Source: Natrinema sp. CBA1119 (lineage in GTDB: Archaea; Halobacteriota; Halobacteria; Halobacteriales; Natrialbaceae). Taken from it: a stretch of 64,000 bases of DNA. Of the stretch, positions 46,389 to 54,400 are shown piece by piece. Position numbers and translations under genes: made by a program. Position 1 is the stretch's first letter. The number at the start of each line of letters is the position of its first letter. Location of the stretch: positions 496,001 through 560,000 of the forward strand of contig NZ_PDBS01000001.1 of assembly GCF_002572525.1 (NCBI RefSeq), in the 5' to 3' direction. The notes beneath the pieces were generated by a model, which was given only the letters and a program-made list of their open reading frames with translations, did no database searches and was not told the origin of the DNA.

Positions 46389-46757
46389 TTATGCACACGG
46401 CGGTTCGCGGTACTGCGGCGGATCGATTTCGCGGAGGAAACCGACCCACATCCACCAGTCGTAGTCGTAGTGGTGCCAGTCGACTCTGACCGTGCTGTTG
46501 GACGAGTCGACCTCTCTGACGATGCCAGCGTATCCCTGATCGATAAGCTGATAGTCGCCCGACCGATCTCTGTTCTCCCAACCGGGGGCCGCGTTCCCCT
46601 GATCGGGCCACACCTGCACCTGATCGCAGACTTCGAATGGACTGGCCGCGGCAGCGCTGCCAGTCACTGCTACGGAACCGACACCAGTAGCCAACACGAT
46701 GCCGGTCGATCGCAAGACGGTTCGACGGGTTACGTTACTGCCTTCTCCATTCGCCAT
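46389..46757 (-). CDS. Small Tat-secreted protein with aromatic-rich SH3-like domain
   Basis: 122 residues from ATG 46757. The twin-arginine motif is in VTRRTVLRSTGIVLATG, followed by an Ala-rich cleavage region. The mature part, about 85 residues, has aromatic-rich beta strands (VQVWPDQGNAAPGW, TVRVDWHHYDYDWWMWVGFL) and two Cys, one at the C terminus. The pattern resembles a bacterial SH3-type barrel, which is a guess. Composition is less acidic than its neighbours. It lies in the accessory region, and I do not know its function. Confidence 0.6.
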   Translation of the reverse strand: MANGEGSNVTRRTVLRSTGIVLATGVGSVAVTGSAAAASPFEVCDQVQVWPDQGNAAPGWENRDRSGDYQLIDQGYAGIVREVDSSNSTVRVDWHHYDYDWWMWVGFLREIDPPQYREPPCA

Positions 46758-47052
46758 GCGAGAGTGATTTATCCAGAGAGATGGATGAAATTTTCCCAAA
46801 AATTCAATCTGTGAATCGGATAGAGGACCACCTCATTCGATCCGTCCAGTCGACACGGACGGCCCGTCTCTCGCCGGGACGCATGCTACCGGCTGCCGCT
46901 GGCCGACTACGACGGTTGCGCACTCGACGCGTCGACGTGGAGTTTCAAAGGGGGAACGGCTGGGTGCCGTCGATCAGTTCTCATTCGGACTTGATTACTC
47001 CCGCACCTCGAGTCGTTTACCCGGCGATTCGACGACATCGAGGCCCTACCTG

Positions 47053-47136
47053 TATAGTAGCCACTGAACGTCATTGTACGCCTGATCGACCGACAACTGT
47101 CCGATCAGTGTGTGAATCGTTTCAGTGGCTACTATA
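47053..47136 (+). mobile_element. 84-bp MITE, copy 1
   Basis: Perfect 16-bp terminal inverted repeats: TATAGTAGCCACTGAA at 47053-47068 and its complement at 47121-47136. The internal 52 bp are AT-poor and non-coding. The reverse complement matches copy 2 at 48168-48251 at 73 of 84 positions without a gap. No target-site duplication is obvious. The family was probably mobilised by a transposase of a resident IS that is not in this window. Confidence 0.8.
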
Positions 47137-47457
47137 GAAGTACACCGGCTCGGACTCCGGGTGCGCGAAGCCGTCGGCGGCCAACACCGTATTCATCTCG
47201 ATATCGGCGGTGGCCGGACACAGCGGCCAGGGCTCCTGTTCGACGTCCGTATACCGGACCGAGCCGTCGGGAGCCAAAAACAGCTCGTCGATCAGCCGGT
47301 AGGCCGCCTCGTATGTAGCGGGTCGGGGACCGGGATGGCGTCGCCGACTGCTGAATCGAATCTGACCGTCGGCGCCTTCGCTCTCCGGGGCCGCCTCGAC
47401 GTCGAGCGAGATGCAGGCGTAGCTCTCCACCGCGCTGATGAACGAATATCCGAACAA
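47122..47457 (-). pseudogene. Truncated gene of unknown family ending in MITE sequence
   Basis: 111 residues are readable from ATG 47457. The last codons, FYSSH and the stop at 47122-47124, lie in or next to the terminal repeat of MITE copy 1, so the original C terminus was probably cut off by insertion and replaced. The remaining protein is soluble (SLDVEAAPESEGADGQIRF, YEAAYRLIDELFLAPDG). I do not recognise it. It may instead be an intact gene that happens to use a MITE stop codon. Confidence 0.5.
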
Positions 47458-47540
47458 ATCAATACGCGTGTCTCAAAATAACAGACCGCACCCACCGATT
47501 TCTTCCTGTATCGCTCTGTGATCGGTGACCGGTCACTCGA

Positions 47541-48092
47541 TCATGAGGTGTCGCCCCGAGCGAGTAATCGATCGACCATCGATCGGCCGAGGCCGCTCGC
47601 GTCGTCCTCCGCGTTTTCGGCCATTATTGCGATCTTTACCTCATTGACCTCCTCGAGCAGTTCGATCGCATCGAGACACCACGCGTACAGTCCGAGCTCG
47701 AGCTGGCGTCGCACTTCCTCCTCAGAACGCGGCGAATAGACGTTGACGCGGCCACCTTCGGCAAGGACGCGAGACGTCTTCGCGACGACGCCGAGATCGA
47801 CGAGATGATTCAGGTGGCGATTGACGACGCTCTGGTCGCGGTCGATCGTCTCGGCGAGTTCGCCGATGGTCGTTTCGCCGGCGGCCATCACTCGCCGACA
47901 GACCTCGAGTTCAGTCGGCGAGATATCGAATACGTCGTGCATTATCTCCTCGACATCCGGTGACTCGGTCGGATCCGTCGTCTCAACGGTGTCCATCGCT
48001 CCGTCGCAACATCTCGCGTCCCCGTCGCTCAATCGAAGGTCGCCACAGGTCGAACATTCGTAGATAACCAGCTCGCTGTCGGGTGATGACAT
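47541..48092 (-). CDS. Winged-HTH regulator with N-terminal zinc ribbon
   Basis: 183 residues. The first 35 residues hold a zinc-ribbon-like Cys pattern (YECSTCGDLRLSDGDARCCDG). A winged helix-turn-helix follows at about 60-125: DISPTELEVCRRVMAAGETTIGELAETIDRDQSVVNRHLNHLVDLGVVAKTS, MarR/TrmB-like, with wing RVNVYSPRS. The C terminus is a long amphipathic helix suited to dimerisation. It sits between the two MITE copies. Target genes are unknown. Confidence 0.78.
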   Translation of the reverse strand: MSSPDSELVIYECSTCGDLRLSDGDARCCDGAMDTVETTDPTESPDVEEIMHDVFDISPTELEVCRRVMAAGETTIGELAETIDRDQSVVNRHLNHLVDLGVVAKTSRVLAEGGRVNVYSPRSEEEVRRQLELGLYAWCLDAIELLEEVNEVKIAIMAENAEDDASGLGRSMVDRLLARGDTS

Positions 48093-48167
48093 GGCTGTCG
48101 GTACGAGACCGGCGGAGAAAACAGTTGCAACAGTCTCGATGCAGTGTATTTCGAACCATCCTGTCCC

Positions 48168-48251
48168 TATAGTAACAACTGAAACGATTCACACACTGAT
48201 CGCACAGTTGTCGTACGATCGAGTGTGCAGTGACGTTCAGTGACTACTATA
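48168..48251 (-). mobile_element. 84-bp MITE, copy 2
   Basis: Opposite orientation to copy 1. The terminal repeats are imperfect here (TATAGTAACAACTGAA left, TTCAGTGACTACTATA right, differing near positions 8-10 of each end). It matches the reverse complement of copy 1 at 73 of 84 positions. The pair flanks about 1.0 kb holding the truncated gene and the zinc-ribbon HTH gene. No protein is encoded. Confidence 0.78.
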
Positions 48252-48335
48252 GTTTCGGGAACACTGAACGATTAAGACGGCCGATTCCGCGACTAATGGC
48301 GTTCCGACGGTCTGGATTTAGTAAGATCATATTAG

Positions 48336-48737
48336 CCGTTACTTGTCGAGGGCCCGTTCGACGAGTGGGAGTTCCCCGGCCAGGAGGACGAGGAGGCGTC
48401 GAACGCTGAGGAATCGGCAGATGGAGACGCCGACTTTCAGTTAGCAGGTACCGCATCGGCCTGGCAAGGGGTGGCTCCAGCTGCCATCGCGGACACGGAG
48501 AACCCGACACTCCAACTCGAGGCGGGGACCGAATACGTACTCGTCTGAGAGAACGCCGACGGACTCCAGCACAACTTCGCGATCGAAGACGAAAACGGGG
48601 ACCAGCTTCAGGCGTCCGAACTCGTCGACGACGAAGGGGCTACACAGACGGTCACGTTCACGGCTACCGAAGAAATGGCCGAGTACTACTGTCAGGTCCA
48701 TCCCCAGAGTATGCGCGGCGCGATCGAGATTGGCTGA
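48336..48737 (+). pseudogene. Plastocyanin/halocyanin-like blue-copper protein, nonsense codon and no 5' end
   Basis: The frame 48336-48737 is coherent except for TGA at 48546-48548, where the homologous gene at 49352-50680 suggests a Trp (TGG to TGA). Around it the cupredoxin fold is intact: DGLQHNF with the first His ligand, and EMAEYYCQVHPQSMRG with Cys, His and Met of a type 1 copper site. No start codon or signal peptide is visible upstream; MITE copy 2 lies 85 bp before it. It is closest to the cupredoxin domain of the neighbouring CHRD protein, so it is a decayed paralogue. Confidence 0.75.
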
Positions 48738-48801
48738 CGATAGCGCCGTCCCGAGGTTGGACATCGTCACGGGGTCGGTCCGGTGCTCGAGCGCCGGTCC
48801 G

Positions 48802-49080
48802 TTATTCCTCGCTGGGAAGCGCGACCGGATCGCCGAGTCGAATCCCCATCGGTGCCGGACCGGGCGTCTCGTGGCCGCCGATGTAGCCGAGATAGAGTGC
48901 CCTGTTGACGGTGCCGATATGACTGAACGCCTGTGGGTAGTTTCCGAGATGCGCACCGGATTCCGGATCGATCTCCTCCACGATGAGTCCGAGCGGATTC
49001 AGGTACGAACACAGCGACTCGAATCGAGACTGCGCCTCTTCGACGCGACCAGAGAGAGCAAGCGCATCGATATCACCCAC
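48802..49080 (-). pseudogene. C-terminal fragment of a GH15 glucoamylase/trehalase-like enzyme
   Basis: 92 readable residues. ALALSGRVEEAQSRFESLCSYLNPLGLIVEEIDPESGAHLGNYPQAFSHIGTVNRALYL matches the end of glycoside hydrolase family 15 proteins (the EEIDPxTGxxLGNxPQAFxHxGxxNxAxxL block). The catalytic N-terminal barrel is absent upstream, so only a remnant is left. It is not expected to be functional. Confidence 0.6.
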
Positions 49081-49300
49081 CTTGAGTTCTCTGCCATCTT
49101 CCGAGAGGGATTACTACGACCTCCGATAACAGGCTTACTCGACTATCAGGATCTTGTGAAGAGTCACTAACTGGATATTGAACGCACTGTCGATGATGAA
49201 GGAGCGGCGGTTATCAAACTGCCACGTGAAACTGAGGGATCGAAGATAATCAGCGACTATACTGGACAAAAATCACGAAAACGGCATAGTTATGGTTATT

Positions 49301-49319
49301 AGCGCAAAAATTATGCGCT
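49301..49319 (-). terminator. Hairpin downstream of the cupredoxin-CHRD gene
   Basis: AGCGCA (49301-49306) pairs with TGCGCT (49314-49319) around a 7-nt A/T-rich loop, 33 bp past the stop at 49352. On the minus strand it is followed by A/T-rich sequence. Confidence 0.3.
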
Positions 49320-49351
49320 GTAGCGTGGGTATCGGCCGTACTCGAGACTGT

Positions 49352-50680
49352 TCAGTCATTATCTTCGATTTCGAGTTCCCCTTCGCGTTCGCCCTTACGG
49401 ACCCGAACGCGAAGTTCGCCAACCCTGTCACCGCTCTCGGGGATCGTAACTTCGATCTGTCCGCTCTCGTCGGTCTGGCCCGCAGGTCGACGGTCGCCAT
49501 CTCCGTCCTCCACTTCGACATTGGCATCGACGACCGGTTCGCCGTCGGCGGTCGCCGTGATCGTGACGGTGTTTCCGGGTGCGACGGTCCCCTCGTGGGT
49601 GAGTTCGATGTCGCCTTCCGTTTCTCCCGTCACTGGGCCGTCTCCCGGAGCGTCGTTCGGGTTGGCAACATCCCCGTTCGAGTCTGACACGTCGAGAGAG
49701 ATTTGCGTACCGACCTGCATCGACTCGCCTTCAGTGACGGATGCGTCGACGCGCTCGGTGAACTCCACGGTGGCCGCGTCGGCGGTCCCGGTCTGACCTC
49801 TGATCTCGCCACCGGGGTTCGCCTCGGTGTGGACGTTCACGTACGCGGTCTCTCCGCGCAGCTCGTCGAGGAGGGCATCTAGCGACTCGCCCTCGAGCGG
49901 GCCGACGAGGTCGTCGCCCGTGATCGTCCCCTCCGCGAGGAGCCCGCTGCCCGAGACCCCCTGCTCGAGCGGGTCGGCGAACGCGTCCTGCTCGTCTCGT
50001 TGCCCGAACAACCACGCGACTACGTCGCCGTCCTCGTCGGAGCCGCCGAGGTGGATATGCGCCTGCGTGGCGTTCTCGATCTCGGCGACCAGCAGGACGT
50101 AGTGGAGTTCGTTCCCGTCCGCTCCGAGACCGAAGAGGGCCGCTCCCGACGCCGCCGTCTCGACGGGGTCGGTCTGCTGCTCGCCAGAGAGCTGGCCGGC
50201 GCTGAAGGCTTCCGAAATCGCCATCTCGTCGCCAGCAGCGGCCGCCCCATCTCCCGTCGTGATCTCCCCGCGCATCGAGTCTGGATGTACTTCACAGTAG
50301 TACGTGCTCATCTCCGCGGTCGCCTCGAACTCGAGGGACTGGGTTTCGCCCTCCGTCTCGAGAATCGCCGTCCGCTCGAGCGCGTTGCCGTCGGCGTCGG
50401 CGATCACGACGTTGTGCGGTGCCCCGTCGACGTTCGTCCAGGTAAACGTGTAGGTCTCACCGGCCCGTACCTGCAGCGTCGGGTTCGTCTCGCCGCTGAT
50501 TGCCGCGGGTGCAGTGCCCATCCATCCGTCCGCGTCACCGTCGAACGCGAACTCGCTCCCACCCTCCTGCGTGGCCGCGGCCATGCCGACTCCTGCAACG
50601 GCGCCCGTTGTGGCGACGAGCTGCAGGAAGGTCCGTCGAAAGCTATCGTTTCCGAGAGTCCGGTATGAGTCGTCTCTCAT
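49352..50680 (-). CDS. Tat-secreted blue-copper (plastocyanin-like) and CHRD domain protein
   Basis: 442 residues from ATG 50680. A Tat signal (FRRTFLQLVATTGAVAG) leads to a cupredoxin domain, about 44-145, with type 1 copper ligands His89, Cys129, His132 and Met136. A CHRD domain follows, about 150-290 (ATQAHIHLGGSDEDGDVVAWLFG, YVNVHTEANPGGEIRGQ). The last 150 residues are acidic and beta-rich with an Ig-like or CarbopepD-reg pattern (VTITATADGEPVVDANVEVEDGD). Pairing of a cupredoxin with CHRD in one secreted protein is uncommon. It is upstream of the decayed paralogue and 0.7 kb downstream of the giant multicopper oxidase on the same strand. Confidence 0.82.
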   Translation of the reverse strand: MRDDSYRTLGNDSFRRTFLQLVATTGAVAGVGMAAATQEGGSEFAFDGDADGWMGTAPAAISGETNPTLQVRAGETYTFTWTNVDGAPHNVVIADADGNALERTAILETEGETQSLEFEATAEMSTYYCEVHPDSMRGEITTGDGAAAAGDEMAISEAFSAGQLSGEQQTDPVETAASGAALFGLGADGNELHYVLLVAEIENATQAHIHLGGSDEDGDVVAWLFGQRDEQDAFADPLEQGVSGSGLLAEGTITGDDLVGPLEGESLDALLDELRGETAYVNVHTEANPGGEIRGQTGTADAATVEFTERVDASVTEGESMQVGTQISLDVSDSNGDVANPNDAPGDGPVTGETEGDIELTHEGTVAPGNTVTITATADGEPVVDANVEVEDGDGDRRPAGQTDESGQIEVTIPESGDRVGELRVRVRKGEREGELEIEDND

Positions 50681-51406
50681 GGCAGCCCGGTCTGCGACGA
50701 CGATAATGAGGGGGACGTATCGTTCCAGTAGGCAGTCCCCACGTGTCGGAGACTGTCGATATGTCGGACACATCACCTCTCTTCGGTGATACGCGTCTAG
50801 CTCCGCGGCACTTGCTAGATGGGAAACCGAGGTACTGCGGGGTAGTCAGGCGGTAGTAGAGGTCACCAGTACTGAGATGAATTCGGGATTATCAGTTCGG
50901 AATAGCTTGTAGACCGTTTTCACCCGTTTCACCACATGTCCGTGAAACTATACGGTCTCGAGCGCTGAAATCGGGCAGATTCTATTTGAACACTCGCCTG
51001 AATACGTAATATGCGCCTCGAGTCTGATTTACTCACGAGGGCGCACCTGAAACCCTTTCAGGTCCCGTCTTTCGGCAGGGCTCGATGCCCGGCAGTCATG
51101 CGAACGTAAAAGCCGGATTCGCGAACCGTCTCTCACGTGGTCCGTTCGTCGACTACGTGATCGACTCGAGTCAATTCGAGAGGGGAGTGTGGTCCGAAAA
51201 CGCGTTTCCGTTCGGAGCGCGTCGTGGTACGGCCGTCTCCGTAGATAGGCCGAGCAGCATACCGAGTATCGGATCGGCGGCATCGCCTTCGCGGATCCGT
51301 ACCGCTCAACGAGGCGTCTCCAGTCGGCTATCGGAGAGCAAGGACCGCTCGGACAGAAGCGGGTGGGAACGACCGCTCGCCGCGTCACGAGCGGGTGACC
51401 GCCTCG
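50681..51406. other. Intergenic stretch with one strong hairpin
   Basis: 726 bp. Frames open here are Arg/Ser-rich and lack haloarchaeal codon character, so I see no gene. A perfect hairpin, ACCTGAAA/TTTCAGGT (51045-51063, 3-nt loop), is followed by CCCGTCTTT and may end a transcript. An AT-rich area near 50878-50920 and 50985-51015 could hold promoters. Confidence 0.45.
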
Positions 51407-54400
51407 TCAGCGAACGTCGTCTGCGTCGGCCACTTCGACGGACGGCGGTAGCTTCTTCGTGCCGTCGAAGACGTACTGATGCTTTCCGTTCTTCGCGGAG
51501 AGGCGGATTTCGTTCTTCTTGATGCTGACGGCGGAGCCAATTCGCTTCCCGGGCGTTCCGAGGAACTGGACGTCGGCGTTCGACAGGTCGGTGAGATCGC
51601 TCTCGTCGACCGGCCCGTGGAATAGGTAGGCCGCGCCGGCGTCGTCGCCGGCGATGCGGCTGCCGGGCACGCCGATCAGCACGTCGGTCGTCCCGTTGCC
51701 GGTGGCGTCGCCGCGAGCGACGGTCCAACCGGTGCGGGCCTCCGGCTTCAGTTTCTTCTTCTCGATCCGATCCGGCAGCGGTTGGACCGGCTCGGCGAAG
51801 TCGTCGTCCTCGCCAACCCGGAAGATTCCCCACGCGCCGGCCTCGAGGCGGCGGCGCATTTTCGTCTCCATGTAGATGTGGTCACCGACGCTGTCGACGA
51901 GGCCGCCGGCACCGCCCAGCGGATCGATTTTGCGCGATCTGCCCGGCATGAACTGGTCGCCGACGCCGACGATTTCCGACTCGGGGACGTCCTGAGCACG
52001 GAGCCACTGGTGGGCGGCAAGATGGAAGTCGAGCCCGCGAGCCTTGTCGGCGGAGTGGCTGACGCGGAACCGGATGGGATCCTCGACGAAGGCGTTCATC
52101 ACGGGCGTAGCCGGGTCGCCGTGGACCTCCGAGTCGAAGACGAGGTGCTGGTCGTCCGGGCCGGTCTGGAACCGCCGGATGAACGGCTCCGCGCGGTTAT
52201 TGATCGCCATGTAGCCCTGATCCTCAGGATCGTCCGGGATCTGGTTACACGCCGCATCGGCGTCGTCGTCCGGTCCCGGCGGCACGACGCAGTCGTCAGG
52301 ATCGTCGCGGTTGACGATGTACCGGCCGTCGCTGAACGACAGCGGGAACTCGCGAAACGCCGGGCCGTCGTCGGGCACGATGATGCTCTCGGTCGTCATC
52401 GACGGCGCGAAGCGATCGCCGTGGTCGGCCAGCGGCTCGGCCGTGGCGGGATCGAGCCAGATCGACCCCTCTGGCTCGACGTGCAGGTGGCCGAACGCGC
52501 CGTGATGGCGGTGGCCGCGCACGTCTGCCATGTCCCACAGGATGGACGTGCCGAGCAGCTCGTCGGCGAACCAGCGGTAGGTGATCGTCTCGCCCGGCGG
52601 GATCGTCTGGTCGAAGTTGAACCCGATGGTCACACCCTGCGAACCCTGGGCGTCCATCTCGAGCCGCTGTGGGCTGAGTGAGGCGCGGTTGGACTCCTCC
52701 CACTCGATGTTCAGGTCCTGCTCCCGGGTGCGCATCTCGGGGTGGGCGTGATCGGGGGCGAACTCGACCGGCAGCTCGTTGGTGAGGTTGATCTGGATGC
52801 AGTCGCCCTCGTTGGCCCGGAGCGTCAGCGGCTTGGACGGGCGCTCGCCGGCCCGGATCTCCTCGACGTGTTCGTCGAGCGCGATCACGATCCCATAGGG
52901 ATCGTGGTCGTCGTACTCGTTGAACACGATGTCCGTCTGGAAGACGGTCACGTCGTACTCGCGGACGACCGACCCGTCGGGACACGGATCGCCCGGCTCG
53001 GGCGCCCGCGGCGGAATCTCGCCGACGTTGGGGTTCTGACGAGCCGGCTCGTCCGCCGGGAACGGCGGCTTGTCGAGCCGTCCCACGCCGTCGAACTCCT
53101 CGAGGCGCTTTTTCAGCCGCTTCGGATCGATGTCCGTCTCGTGTTTCAGTTCCTTGCGCGTCAGCCCGAGCGCCGCGAGGATATCCTCGAGAGTGAGGTC
53201 GCCGTACAGGAGTTTCGAGAGGAGTCCCTCGTGGTTCGTCTTCTCGAACGCCTCGACCAGATCGCGCTGCCACTGCTCGTCGAGGGCGTGTTTACCGAGG
53301 TCGTACTTCCGCTGGACGTCCTCGGAGTAGGTGAGCCACGCCTTGCGGCCCAGTTTCTTCCAGTCAAGGAACGGGGCCGGGTGGCCCATCTCGCGGAGCT
53401 GGTCCTCGGTGATCTTCCCTTTCGGAGCGCCGCGGTCGGGCAGCGGCTGCAGGTGATCGACGCTCGCGCCGAAGACGCGCTGGACGCCCCACATCCCGTC
53501 CCAGAGGTCGTCGGTGACGCCCGATCCGTAGAGGTGGTCGTAGACGGGGATCCCGTCCGGATTGGGCAGGTCGTCGGCCTCCGCGTCGAGGAAGAACGTG
53601 AACGCCTCGGCGACGTGGATGGCCTGCGAGGCCGTATCCTCCGGACTCGCACCGGCCGGGGTGATCTTGGTCCCGTCGATGAAGAAGTTGTGCTGCTCCT
53701 CGTAGGCCGGCTGGACCACGCGGATCCGGACCGGGTCGCCGTCGTAGGTCTCCAGCACCGGCGTCGGCGGATCGCCGTTAACGTACGAGCTGTGGACGTA
53801 CGCCGGGTCCGGATCGGGCCCGCGGCGGTAGTAGGGCGCGTTCCGGTAGTTGATCGCCATCACGCCGGCGTTCCGATTGTGTTCCTCGAGTTCGTTGACG
53901 AATTGGCCCTGCCGGTTGCGAAGTGGCGCGAAGTCGTGGTACAGCAGGGCGAATTCGCGGAAGTCCTCGCCGTCAGGCTGGGAGACGATCGCCTGGGTCC
54001 CAGCTTCGATCGGGTCGCCGGTGTGGGGATCGTACCACTCGGAGTCCTCGGGTTCGACGATCAGCGCGGCGAAGTGGCCGTGCATGACCTCGTCGATCCC
54101 GTCAATGTGGTCGTGGAAGAGGATCGTCCCCTCCTCGTCGGCGTACCAGCGGTAGGTCATCTGGCCGCCGGGCTCGGCCGCCTGATCGTAGTTGAATCCG
54201 TTGGCCAGCGAGTCCGAGCCCAGCACGTCGTAGGAGACGAAGTGGATGTGGTTCGACCGTCCCGACGGCATCAGGTTCGTCAGCGTAATGTCGACGCAAT
54301 CGCCGACGTTGGCTCGAATTACCAGCGGCTCGGGGTTCATCTTCCCCGTCAGGACGTCCGCGACGTCCTCTTTGAGGACGAACACCTGCCCGTCGGGGTC

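Noticed and set aside
48546-48548. TGA read as selenocysteine or by readthrough
   Set aside because: Haloarchaea are not known to recode TGA; the aligned residue is Trp, so a nonsense change is simpler.
51029-51388. 119-codon minus-strand frame downstream of the oxidase
   Set aside because: Arg/Ser-rich with no motif, in the intergenic stretch.
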